From NCBI RefSeq assembly GCF_002259485.1, contig NZ_NPGA01000018.1, positions 242,296-306,295 of the forward strand: a stretch of 64,000 nucleotides of DNA, given 5' to 3'. The translations under genes were made by a program, and so were the position numbers. Shown here piece after piece: positions 33,068-41,635 of this stretch; position 1 is the stretch's first letter; the number at the start of each line of letters is the position of its first letter. The notes beneath the pieces were generated by a model. The model was given only the letters and a program-made list of their open reading frames with translations. It made no database searches and was not told where the DNA came from. This DNA is from Rhodococcus sp. 14-1411-2a. Its GTDB lineage: Bacteria > Actinomycetota > Actinomycetes > Mycobacteriales > Mycobacteriaceae.

Positions 33068-34369
33068 CTACTGTTCGTCCGAACGTTCGTCGGATACCTC
33101 GGCCACCTCGTCGGTCTCGAACAGTTGCAACTGGATCGCCGACGGATCGACCACCGGCGCGACCTGTTCGGGTGTGCTGCGCAGTACCTCGCGCAGCGCA
33201 GCCACGGCGCGGCCCCATTTGCCGGCTTCGCGGTCGGCCTCGTCGACGTCGCAGTGCTCGTCCCCGAGATCGGCAGCGACCGCCATGCCACGCCACGACG
33301 CCTCCTGCTCGGCGCTGATGCGCAGGTAGGAGGCGACTACATCGCGATCGGAGTCACAACGTTCGAGGACGGTGTCGAGGTCGAGTGGCTCCGCGGATTC
33401 GGCTATCAGATCGACCAATTCGAGCAGACCGTCCGGAAAGTCCTCGGCCTCGATCGGGGGCGGCGTCGGTTCGCCGAGCGCTCCACCGAAATCCTCGGCG
33501 AATTTCTCGTCGACCTGCTCCCATACGTGACTGAGCATCCGCACTGCCCACAGCAAGTGATCGGCGACGAAGGGGGAGCCGCTCACCCGCACCTGGGCGA
33601 CGATGCAGTCTTGGACCAGGTGCAGCATCACATCGGGTAGCTGCAAATTGAGATCGACCAACAACTCGGCTGCGCGGGTTCGTCCCGACACGGCGTGCAC
33701 CAGCGTCGAATTGATCTCGACCACAGGCTCGGTGGGCTTGACCGACACGTATGCGGTGCCGTTGACGAACCGCAGGGGGATGTCGCCGTCGGGGTCGTGA
33801 TCCGGCGGGAAACCGAACCACGGCTCGAGCGCTCGATCGACCAGTTGCTGCAGGTGTTCCTTGCCCTTGGGCTGTACGCACATCGGAACGACAGTGATGC
33901 CGGGCTCGGGGGTGGCGACGTCGAAACTCGGTACGTCGTATCGGCCGGTGGCGCGCGAGCTCAGGAACGACGGATGCGGGAGACCCCAGATGTCACGGAA
34001 CACCGCAACGGTCGTCTTGGCCAGATCGTCGGACCAGGATCGATTCCGGTCCACGTGCGGTGCAGTCGGTTCGGAATCGACCGACATGCGAAACCCCAAC
34101 GCGCTGAGCGCTTCCCGCTGCTCTTCGGTGATGGCACGGCTGTGATGCAGGTGCTCGTTCGGCGGGATCTCGCAGCGAACCATATCGAGATCCCAGGCGT
34201 AGAACTGCACGCAGGCTGCGGTGTCGGGCACGCCGTCGGTGCTGTCGTATCGCGACTCGATCACCAGCGCATCGCCGTCGCGCATCGCGCTGACGTAGTC
34301 GCCGAGTCTGCGCTGGAACTGCATCCAGGCAGCGTCGACGTCGAAGTCGAACTCGAGTGAATCGCTCAT
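33068..34369 (-). CDS. Uncharacterised acidic protein with the FR(D/E)IW..PHPSFLS motif
   Basis: 433 residues from ATG 34369. Acidic and cytoplasmic, with no membrane segment or signal. Its segment VFRDIWGLPHPSFLSS (about residues 125-140) recurs as AFREIWNVPHPSFLSV in the protein at 46851-47666, and both carry VVP/VSV beta segments upstream. The central region VNGTAYVSVKPTEPVVEINSTLVHAV resembles type-III-chaperone/YbjN-like folds reported in actinobacteria. A peptide- or protein-binding role is my inference. It and the next gene (34461) lie 90 bases apart on the same strand. Confidence 0.6.
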   Translation of the reverse strand: MSDSLEFDFDVDAAWMQFQRRLGDYVSAMRDGDALVIESRYDSTDGVPDTAACVQFYAWDLDMVRCEIPPNEHLHHSRAITEEQREALSALGFRMSVDSEPTAPHVDRNRSWSDDLAKTTVAVFRDIWGLPHPSFLSSRATGRYDVPSFDVATPEPGITVVPMCVQPKGKEHLQQLVDRALEPWFGFPPDHDPDGDIPLRFVNGTAYVSVKPTEPVVEINSTLVHAVSGRTRAAELLVDLNLQLPDVMLHLVQDCIVAQVRVSGSPFVADHLLWAVRMLSHVWEQVDEKFAEDFGGALGEPTPPPIEAEDFPDGLLELVDLIAESAEPLDLDTVLERCDSDRDVVASYLRISAEQEASWRGMAVAADLGDEHCDVDEADREAGKWGRAVAALREVLRSTPEQVAPVVDPSAIQLQLFETDEVAEVSDERSDEQ

Positions 34370-34460
34370 GTCGGCTCCTTACCCAGATCGCGTTGGCGTA
34401 ACGCACAGTCGGTGACGCTAGCGGCGACCACCGACACGGTCTCGGTGTTCGCGGGGGCCG

Positions 34461-35627
34461 TCACGACGACGCTGAATCCTCGACCGAGCTGTGGAGCGGG
34501 TCGTGCTGAGACTCCTCGTCGATCACACCGAACGGCAGGGCCTCGGCGACACCGTCGAGCACTGCCGGACGCAACGCGTGCGGAACGGCAAGTACTTCTT
34601 CGATCTTGACGAGGATGCCCTGCTCGATGAGGGATCGGACGCGGTGGTCGATCAACTGCGCCGTACGCAGATCCTCACCGTCGAGTTCGGCGTAGTCCTC
34701 GCCCTCGTTGTTGATGGGGAGCTCGTCCGTCATGGCGGCGAGCAGCGTCTGTACCGCGAACGTGTTCGCCAGCGACCGTGACACATCGGGGTCGTCGGCA
34801 TCTCCCGACAGCTGGACGCGAACGTGTTCGGCAACCAGCTCGTGCACCGTCTCCGCGCCTCGGCCGGCCAGCGAATGCGCATTGTCGCCCGGCCTGGCGG
34901 TGTCACCGTCTATGCGAATCAATTCGGTCGCGATGGCCGTCGACCAGTAGTCGACCGCGGCACCCACCTCGAGCCGGGCGGGATCGAGCGGGGTGGAGCC
35001 GACCGCGCGCTGCAGGTCGGCGTCCTCGCCCACCGCCAACCCGTCGGCCACGCGCGCGACGATGTCGTCGAGGGCGGGTAGCAGCGGCAACGCGGAGATC
35101 GCGGCGAGTTCCTGGGCCAGCGAGACGTCGGGCAGATCGATGTCGTCGGCGTCGAGCATGTCCGGCTCGTCGCCTTGGAGGAAGTCCGAGAGATCCTCCA
35201 TGCAGTGCGAGTAGTCCTCGGGAGTGCCGTCCCAGAGATCGGTCTCGTCGAGGAAGGTCAGGTACTGCAGTGACGTGAGTACCAGATTGACCGCGGTGTC
35301 CTCGGCTGTGTCGGACTCGTCCTGCAGGATGCGTTCCGCGGCGTCCACCAGCAAGTGTGCATCGGCGGGCAGCCAGGCACTGGGGGAAAAGCCGTTACGG
35401 GCTCCGGCCAGCTGGGTCAGTGTCGACGACACGAGTCGAGAGATCGCCTCCGATTGTTCCGACATCTCGCTCTCGTCGAGCCATTCGACGAAACCGTCGA
35501 TCAGATCGGCGATGCGTTCGGTGACGGCACCGGTGGGGGCCGGTCGGGATTGCTGGTGACGCCGTTGCCGGGCCTTGGTCTTTTCTGCACGTTTCTGTCC
35601 GCGGTTGGCAGGCCGCTTCGATCCCAT
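34461..35627 (-). CDS. Hypothetical cytoplasmic protein
   Basis: About 388 residues from ATG 35627; an ATG at 35651 is in frame. It begins with a strongly basic stretch (GSKRPANRGQKRAEKTKARQRRHQQSR), as in nucleic-acid-binding tails, followed by a long acidic, mostly helical body with TFLDETDLWDGTPEDY and many Asp/Glu runs. No enzyme motif or membrane segment is seen. It is encoded upstream of the FRDIW-motif protein on the same strand, so the two may be co-expressed. Confidence 0.55.
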   Translation of the reverse strand: MGSKRPANRGQKRAEKTKARQRRHQQSRPAPTGAVTERIADLIDGFVEWLDESEMSEQSEAISRLVSSTLTQLAGARNGFSPSAWLPADAHLLVDAAERILQDESDTAEDTAVNLVLTSLQYLTFLDETDLWDGTPEDYSHCMEDLSDFLQGDEPDMLDADDIDLPDVSLAQELAAISALPLLPALDDIVARVADGLAVGEDADLQRAVGSTPLDPARLEVGAAVDYWSTAIATELIRIDGDTARPGDNAHSLAGRGAETVHELVAEHVRVQLSGDADDPDVSRSLANTFAVQTLLAAMTDELPINNEGEDYAELDGEDLRTAQLIDHRVRSLIEQGILVKIEEVLAVPHALRPAVLDGVAEALPFGVIDEESQHDPLHSSVEDSASS

Positions 35628-35675
35628 GACTGCCAGCTTATCGGTAGGCATGTCCGGTTTCGTCGATCCGTGCCC

Positions 35676-36350
35676 TCAGCGAAGTAGGAACGAGCCCGCA
35701 GATGCAGGAAGAGCTGGATTCGATGCGCGACGATACAGCTCTGCGGGTCGGCCGCCGCCTGCGGTCGAGGTTGTGCCTGTCCCTTCGAGCGACCCGATGA
35801 CGTGACGTCGGAACGTGTCTTTCGGCAGAGCGCGATCGAACACGATCTCGTACACCTCGCGAAGTTCGAGAAGGGTGAACTCCGCGTCCGTCAACAGTGC
35901 GGGATCGACCTCACGCGCGTAGCGATCACGGAGGTCGAGAACTGCCTCGGTCACCATGGTGCCGTGGTCGAAGGCCAGTGTCGACACCGGTGCGGAGTCG
36001 TCTATCGGCATCGATTCGGTTGTGGGAGCCAATGATCGAGCCGAGATTGCTGCGCCGTGCGCCATCGACAGGACCCAGCCGCGGTCGTCGCGGTCGGGAT
36101 CGTCGAACATCCTCAGCTGGTGAAAAGTGAGATCGATCAAGTCGGCCTTCGTCCTCAAGGCGCGGTCTGCCGCGTCGGCGAGAGTCTCCGACGGTCGCAG
36201 AAAGGTGCCCGGTAGCGCGGGGCCGCGCTCCGACGGCACCACGACGACGTGTAACTGCTGTTCGCGGACGGTCAGTACCGCCACGTCGACTGCCACGGAG
36301 GGGCGCGGGTAGTCGGTCAGCGCGTTGCCGTCTCGGTCTCGCCAGGTCAT
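35676..36350 (-). CDS. NrtR-like NUDIX transcriptional regulator
   Basis: 224 residues from ATG 36350. The N-terminal NUDIX-like domain has VAVDVAVLTVREQQLHVVVV and LPGTFLRPSETLADAADRALRTKADL (in outline), but the catalytic NUDIX box GX5EX7REUXEEXGU is degenerate. The C-terminal winged helix includes FTLLELREVYEIVFDRALPKDTFRRHV, the DNA-binding segment of NrtR-type regulators. NrtR senses ADP-ribose or NAD derivatives and represses NAD metabolism genes. It diverges from an ADP-ribosylglycohydrolase and a macrodomain gene, which fits ADP-ribose sensing. Confidence 0.82.
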   Translation of the reverse strand: MTWRDRDGNALTDYPRPSVAVDVAVLTVREQQLHVVVVPSERGPALPGTFLRPSETLADAADRALRTKADLIDLTFHQLRMFDDPDRDDRGWVLSMAHGAAISARSLAPTTESMPIDDSAPVSTLAFDHGTMVTEAVLDLRDRYAREVDPALLTDAEFTLLELREVYEIVFDRALPKDTFRRHVIGSLEGTGTTSTAGGGRPAELYRRASNPALPASAGSFLLR

Positions 36351-36411
36351 GCGTTGTAGCTTAGCGCAGTAATGATCTATAGTTAGCTCAACATCGATCT
36401 AAGGGGTAGGT
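36351..36411. promoter_or_regulatory. Divergent promoter region of the ADP-ribose module
   Basis: 61-base gap between the NrtR-like gene and the ADP-ribosylglycohydrolase. It is AT-rich relative to its surroundings, with TAGCTTAG and GTTAGCTC flanking an AATGATCTATAG core and a repeated GATCTA. It is the likely regulator-binding region; no clean palindrome is visible. Confidence 0.4.
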
Positions 36412-37338
36412 ATGCAGTTGACGGACATTCAGCGCGATCGAGCGCGGGGCGTTCTCCTCGGAACGGCAGTGGGTGACGCCTTGGGCGCGGGCTACGAGTT
36501 CGGATACCCCTCACCCGAGACGACGATCGCCATGGTCGGCGGCGGCGCATTCGATTGGGCCCCGGGGGAATGGACCGACGACACCTCGATGGCGCTCTGC
36601 GTCGCGCGTGCTCTCGAACAGGGCGGAGACATCGACGACATCGCCGAGAATTTTCGCGCGTGGTTTGCCCAGAACCCTCCGGACGTAGGAAATCAAACGC
36701 GCTCCGTGCTCGCGCAGACCACACTCAGCGGCTCAGAGATGACCGCGGCGGCAGCGTCACTGTCGGGTAGAACCGGCGGCAACGGATCGCTCATGCGTAC
36801 CGCACCCGTCGCCTTGGCCTACCTCGACGATGCGGCCGGATGTCGAGCTGCTGCTGCACGGATCAGTGCCCTCACCCATTTCGACCCGCATGCCGGTGAG
36901 GCATGCCAATTATGGACTCACGCAATTCGATACGCGGTTCTTCGCGGTACATACGGCGGGGTGCGTGAATTTCTGGCCGCCGCCGAAGCCGACGTCCGTG
37001 AGTTCTGGCAGCCCCTGCTCCACCAGGCACAGGAGGGACAGCCGTCCGACTTCCCTAACAACGGCTGGGTGGTCCACGCTCTGCAGACGGCGTGGTGGGC
37101 AATCCATCGATCTGCCGACGCGGACCGGCCTCTGCCTGCCGCTCTCGAACTGTGTGTCCGAGCCGGCGGCGATACCGACACCACGGCGGCCATAGCCGGA
37201 GGGCTCCTCGGAGCGCTCTGGGGCGCATCGGCGGTGCCGAGCGAATGGCGCGACATCGTCCACGGCTACCCAGGGTTGCGCGCCGACGATCTCGACCGAA
37301 TCACCTCGAACATCATTGCAGCGAAGGGGAGTTCATGA
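36412..37338 (+). CDS. ADP-ribosylglycohydrolase (DraG family)
   Basis: 308 residues from ATG 36412, with AAGGGG upstream. Metal-binding motifs of the family are present: GVLLGTAVGDALGAGYEF (residues 13-30), EWTDDTSMALCVA (about 53-65) and RAGGDTDTTAAIAGGLLGALWG near the C-terminus. The enzyme removes ADP-ribose from proteins, or breaks O-acetyl-ADP-ribose and related compounds, using a Mg pair in the cytoplasm. Its stop overlaps the start of the macrodomain gene (ATGA), so the two proteins probably act on the same ADP-ribosylated substrates. Confidence 0.92.
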   Translation: MQLTDIQRDRARGVLLGTAVGDALGAGYEFGYPSPETTIAMVGGGAFDWAPGEWTDDTSMALCVARALEQGGDIDDIAENFRAWFAQNPPDVGNQTRSVLAQTTLSGSEMTAAAASLSGRTGGNGSLMRTAPVALAYLDDAAGCRAAAARISALTHFDPHAGEACQLWTHAIRYAVLRGTYGGVREFLAAAEADVREFWQPLLHQAQEGQPSDFPNNGWVVHALQTAWWAIHRSADADRPLPAALELCVRAGGDTDTTAAIAGGLLGALWGASAVPSEWRDIVHGYPGLRADDLDRITSNIIAAKGSS

Positions 37339-37844
37339 CAATCATCGACGTCGTCCAGGGCGACATCACGGACGTGGCCGCAGACGCGATCGTCAATGCC
37401 GCCAATACGCGATTGCTCGGCGGCGGGGGAGTGGACGGTGCCATCCACCGGGCCGGTGGGCCGGACATCCTCGCAGAATGCAAGGCGCTGCGGGCCACCA
37501 CCCTGCCCCACGGCCTCGACATCGGCGCAGCCGTCGCCACCACCGCGGGACGACTTCGTGCCGGCTGTGTCATCCACACCGTCGGCCCGCGCTACTCCCC
37601 GCACGAGGACAGATCGGAGCTGCTGCGACTCTGCTACGCCCGAAGCCTGGCGCTGGCTGCGTCGATGAACCTGAAGTCCATCGCATTTCCCCTGATTTCC
37701 GGCGGCTCCTACGGATGGCCGATGCACGATGCAGTCACCCAGCAGGTGGTGGCAGTCAAAGCTGCCCGGCCGTCGGTCGACCTCGTCATGCTGATCGCCT
37801 ACTCCCGCGAAACCGCGAACCTGACGCGGCGGTTGGTGGGGTGA
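37335..37844 (+). CDS. Macrodomain protein (ADP-ribose binding or hydrolysis)
   Basis: 169 residues from ATG 37335. Classical macrodomain motifs are VQGDITDVAADAIVNAANTRLLGGGGVDGAIHRAGG (in outline, residues 7-42), VIHTVGPRY, and FPLISGGSYGWP near residue 120. Asn in VNAAN and the glycine-rich loop indicate a MacroD-type enzyme that can remove mono-ADP-ribose or O-acetyl-ADP-ribose. It overlaps the upstream ADP-ribosylglycohydrolase by four bases. Confidence 0.92.
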   Translation: MTIIDVVQGDITDVAADAIVNAANTRLLGGGGVDGAIHRAGGPDILAECKALRATTLPHGLDIGAAVATTAGRLRAGCVIHTVGPRYSPHEDRSELLRLCYARSLALAASMNLKSIAFPLISGGSYGWPMHDAVTQQVVAVKAARPSVDLVMLIAYSRETANLTRRLVG

Positions 37845-37862
37845 CGATCGAGGGCCGCTCGA

Positions 37863-38213
37863 TCAGTAGTGCTCGCGAAAGCCGCCGATCGCGGAAACGG
37901 AATTGCCGTCGGGATCGGAGACCGTCGACAGTCTTACTCCCTTGTTCGCGTCCACGATGTTGCCGAAGTCGATGCCGCGGGAACGAGCGGCATCGACGAA
38001 CAACTCGATGTCTTCGACGGCAACGTTGAACTGCGACGACCCTGCTCGCTCGGGGTCGACCGTCACCTGCACCCATGCAGCGGGGGCGGCCTGCCACTCC
38101 ACCAAACTCGGCATCGGATTGTTGTCTGCAGGCCGGTCGAACAGCTTCTCGTACCACTCTCGTGCCGAGTCGATATCGTGTACTGCCACCACGGCAAGAA
38201 CATGTTCGATCAT
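37863..38213 (-). CDS. VOC (glyoxalase/bleomycin resistance) family protein
   Basis: 116 residues from ATG 38213. The beta-alpha-beta-beta-beta fold is indicated by VLAVVAVHDIDSAREWYEKLF (residues 5-25), a middle domain, and the C-terminal STVSDPDGNSVSAIGGF with the usual xDPxGN turn. The metal or substrate is unknown. It is convergent with the macrodomain gene (18-base gap) and is not obviously linked to it. Confidence 0.8.
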   Translation of the reverse strand: MIEHVLAVVAVHDIDSAREWYEKLFDRPADNNPMPSLVEWQAAPAAWVQVTVDPERAGSSQFNVAVEDIELFVDAARSRGIDFGNIVDANKGVRLSTVSDPDGNSVSAIGGFREHY

Positions 38214-38359
38214 CGCGTTCTCCTTCGTATCGTTCGGTTGCGCAGATATGGACCGGATCCGACGGCCCGACTCATCGCGCAGAATCTGTCGGTGGCTCGA
38301 GTAGGGTCGTCACGAACCCGAAATCGGGCATCGATACGAGCAGGCAGGGGACCGCGACG

Positions 38360-41300
38360 GTGTTGACGCTTCATCGCGCCGAACGCGCCGGAACGCTCGC
38401 GGCTGCACTGGCCGACATCCTGTCCGTGCCGTTGGACGATCCGTTCGTGCCCGAGATCGTGTCGGTCCCGGCGAAGGGCGTCGAGCGGTGGCTCACGCAG
38501 CGACTGTCGAGCACGCTGGGCGGTTCGGATGGCGACGGCATCGCAGCCAACATCGACTTCCCGAGCCCGACGCGATTGGTCTCGCGCGCCATTGCTGCGG
38601 TCGACGACATCGATCCCGACGACGATCCCTGGGCTCCGGGCCGGGTTCTCTGGACCGCGCTGGAGGTGATCGACGAGTGTCGCACCGAAACCTGGGCGTC
38701 GGTGCTGTTCAAGCATCTCGGTGCAGGTTCCGAGGATCATCGGGTGGGACGCCGCTGGTCGACGGCATCGCATGTGGCAGAACTGTTCCGCACCTACGGA
38801 TCTCAACGTCCCCAGATGCTGCGCGACTGGTTCGACGGGCGCTTCACCGACGGCCACGGTGGTGATCTCGACGAGGACCTGCTGTGGCAACCGCGAGTGT
38901 GGGCCGCGCTGCGCGAGCGAATCGGCAGCCCGAGCCCAGCCGAGCGCCTGCCGCAGACCTGCGCACGACTCCGGGACGCACCGGAGTCGGTGGACCTACC
39001 GAGCCGGTTGTCGGTGTTCGGTCCGACCCGGCTGGCGACCGATCAGCTCGAGATACTGGGTGCGCTGTCGCAGGCTCGCGACGTGCACATCTGGGTTCCG
39101 CATCCAAGCCCGTCGATGTGGCGCACCCTCGCCGAGATCCCGGCGGTGACGCGCCGACGAGACGACACGACAGCTCTGGCCGTCGTGCACCCACTGCTGG
39201 CCGGCCTGTCGCGAGACGTGCGAGAACTCCAGGCCACCATCGCGTCGGTGGCGACGCACACCGTGCATCACCAGGGACCGGAAGCAGCGAACACCCTGCT
39301 CGGTCGAATTCAATCGGACATCACCGCGGATTCGGCTCCTACTCCCGAATTCGACGACGGCAGGACGTTCGCCGACGGATCGGTGCAGATTCACGCGTGT
39401 CATGGACCCGCTCGTCAGGTGGAAGTTCTGCGCGAGTCGTTGCTGCATCTGTTCGCCGGCGACCCGACGCTCGAACCACGGGATGTGCTGGTGATGTGTC
39501 CGGATGTCGAGACCTACGCGCCGTTGATCCGCGCGAACTTCGGGCAGACGGCACTGGTACATCCCGGACATCGGCTACGGGTGCGGCTGGCCGATCGAGG
39601 CCTGCGTCGTACCAACCCCGTCCTCGACGTCATCGCCACGGTGCTGGATTTCTCGGAGGGCCGGGTGACGGCGAGCGAGTTGCTGGACTTCGCCGCCAGT
39701 GGTCCGGTGCGCGAGAAGTTCTCGTTCACCGACGACGATCTCGAGCGACTGCGCGAGTGGGTGACGAGCTCCGGTGCCCGCTGGGGATTGACAGTTCGAC
39801 AACGAGAAGCATACGGCCTGAACGGTTTTCGGCAGAATACCTTCAAGTCGGCGCTCGATCGCATCTTGCTGGGAGTGGCCGCGGACGAGACTCGGAACGA
39901 GTATCTCGACCTGGCGCTGCCTCTCGACGATGTCGACAGCAACGACATCACCCTCGCCGGCCGCTTCGCCGAGCTGGTGGACCGGCTCGCGTCGGTGCTC
40001 CGGGCACTGGCCGGTCCGGCATCGGTGACCGAGTGGACGCGGCAGCTGGGGCGCGCCCTCGATCTCCTCGCCGACGTGCCAACAGCAGACGAATGGCAAC
40101 TGGCACAAGCACATCGCGAGATCTCCGACGCCACCGAACACGGCGGCACCGCCGAGCTGCGGCTCGCGGACGTGCGTGCCATGCTGGCCGGAAGACTGGC
40201 CGGCCGACCCACCCGAGCGAACTTTCGAACCGGCGAGCTGACCGTGTGCACCATGGTGCCGATGCGCTCGGTGCCGCACCGAGTGGTGGTGCTGCTCGGG
40301 CTCGACGACGAGGTGTTCCCCCGAGTGGGCAGTATCGACGGAGACGACATCCTCGCCCGCGATCCGGCCGTCGGCGAACGAGACATTCGCAGCGAGGATC
40401 GGCAACTGCTGCTCGACGCAGTGATGTCGGCCGAGGAAAAACTGCTGTTGTTCTACACCGGAGCGGACCCCGTCGACGGGTCGGCCAAGCCACCCGCGAT
40501 CCCGCTGCGCGAGTTGATGGACGTGCTCGAGGTGACCGCGGGCGGAAGCGTCGAACATCGGCATCCGCTGCAGCCGTTCGACCCACACAATTTCGAAGCC
40601 GAACACCCGTTCAGCTTCGACACGGTGGCCCTGGCCGGAGCCGTCTCCCAGCAACGGACGCCCGATCCAGTACCACCGTTTCTGCCCGACGCGCTCCCTC
40701 CGGCCGATCGAGGGGACGTCGAACTCGCCGAACTCATCGCCTTCGTCGAGAACCCGGTGCAGGCTTTTCTGCGGCAACGACTCGGCTTCCGCGTTCCCGA
40801 GCTCGAGGACGACCTGGCAGACAGCCTGGACATCGAGCTGGATCCGTTGTCCCGGTGGAACATCGGTGATCGGATGCTTGCAGCAGTGCTCGCAGGTGGG
40901 GACATCGGAGAATTCGCCGACGCCGAGTGGCGGCGCGGAACCCTGCCGCCGTTTCATCAGGGCCGCCGCGAGATGTCCGACATCCGGCAGATCGTCGGAA
41001 TCATCGCCGACGCGGCCGCTCCCTTCCACGAGGGTCCGGCCGAGACGATCGACGTCGCGGTCGATCTCGGCGACGGCCGACGCCTGACCGGCACCGTCAC
41101 TGGGATCCACGGCCGCACGCTGGCACGTTCGTCGTACTCGCGACTGGCCGCCAAGCACCGGCTGGCCGCGTGGGTGCGGTTGCTGGCGGTAGCGGCATCG
41201 GAGGCAGGGGACTGGAGCGCCGTCACCATCGGCCGCGCGAGCGGAATGCGCCCGCCTCGTCGCTCTCGGCTTAGCGCCCCGCGGGATCCCGTTGCCGTAC

Positions 41301-41635
41301 TGAAAGATCTGGTGGACTTGCGTGATCGTGGAATGACGTCGCCGCTGCCGATATCGACCGGTACCGCATCGGCGTACGCAGAGAAGCGGTTCGGTGGCGG
41401 GTCCATCGAGGACGGCTACGACTCGGCCACGTGGGCTTGGCGGGGCGACTTCGGTGACGGCACCGATCGATCGTTGCGGTACGTCCACGGTTCGGCCTTG
41501 TCGTTTCAGGCATTGCTCGCTGCGGCCCCGCTCGACGACGAGACCGAGCCCTCGAACGAGAAGAGCCGCTTCGGGATTCTCGCTCGAAAGCTGTGGGATC
41601 CGTTGCTGATCGCCGAGAACATGGGGAACGCATGA
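38360..41635 (+). CDS. recC: Exodeoxyribonuclease V gamma chain RecC
   Basis: 1091 residues from GTG 38360; the open frame upstream to 38075 is antisense to the VOC gene. RecC features are VSVPAKGVERWLTQRLSSTLG at the N-terminus, SVFGPTRLATDQLEIL, QIHACHGPARQVEVLRESLL (residues about 344-363) and a C-terminal PD-(D/E)xK-like domain without catalytic residues. RecC recognises Chi and tethers RecB and RecD. It is the first gene of a recC-recB-recD operon with ATGA overlaps, typical of Actinobacteria. Confidence 0.93.
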   Translation: MLTLHRAERAGTLAAALADILSVPLDDPFVPEIVSVPAKGVERWLTQRLSSTLGGSDGDGIAANIDFPSPTRLVSRAIAAVDDIDPDDDPWAPGRVLWTALEVIDECRTETWASVLFKHLGAGSEDHRVGRRWSTASHVAELFRTYGSQRPQMLRDWFDGRFTDGHGGDLDEDLLWQPRVWAALRERIGSPSPAERLPQTCARLRDAPESVDLPSRLSVFGPTRLATDQLEILGALSQARDVHIWVPHPSPSMWRTLAEIPAVTRRRDDTTALAVVHPLLAGLSRDVRELQATIASVATHTVHHQGPEAANTLLGRIQSDITADSAPTPEFDDGRTFADGSVQIHACHGPARQVEVLRESLLHLFAGDPTLEPRDVLVMCPDVETYAPLIRANFGQTALVHPGHRLRVRLADRGLRRTNPVLDVIATVLDFSEGRVTASELLDFAASGPVREKFSFTDDDLERLREWVTSSGARWGLTVRQREAYGLNGFRQNTFKSALDRILLGVAADETRNEYLDLALPLDDVDSNDITLAGRFAELVDRLASVLRALAGPASVTEWTRQLGRALDLLADVPTADEWQLAQAHREISDATEHGGTAELRLADVRAMLAGRLAGRPTRANFRTGELTVCTMVPMRSVPHRVVVLLGLDDEVFPRVGSIDGDDILARDPAVGERDIRSEDRQLLLDAVMSAEEKLLLFYTGADPVDGSAKPPAIPLRELMDVLEVTAGGSVEHRHPLQPFDPHNFEAEHPFSFDTVALAGAVSQQRTPDPVPPFLPDALPPADRGDVELAELIAFVENPVQAFLRQRLGFRVPELEDDLADSLDIELDPLSRWNIGDRMLAAVLAGGDIGEFADAEWRRGTLPPFHQGRREMSDIRQIVGIIADAAAPFHEGPAETIDVAVDLGDGRRLTGTVTGIHGRTLARSSYSRLAAKHRLAAWVRLLAVAASEAGDWSAVTIGRASGMRPPRRSRLSAPRDPVAVLKDLVDLRDRGMTSPLPISTGTASAYAEKRFGGGSIEDGYDSATWAWRGDFGDGTDRSLRYVHGSALSFQALLAAAPLDDETEPSNEKSRFGILARKLWDPLLIAENMGNA

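Noticed and set aside
38884..41488. Long open frames of over 600 codons on both strands inside recC (38884-40869 plus, 39575-41488 minus)
   Set aside because: Arg/Pro/Gly-rich shadow translations of recC caused by high GC; no motifs, and recC is clearly the gene.
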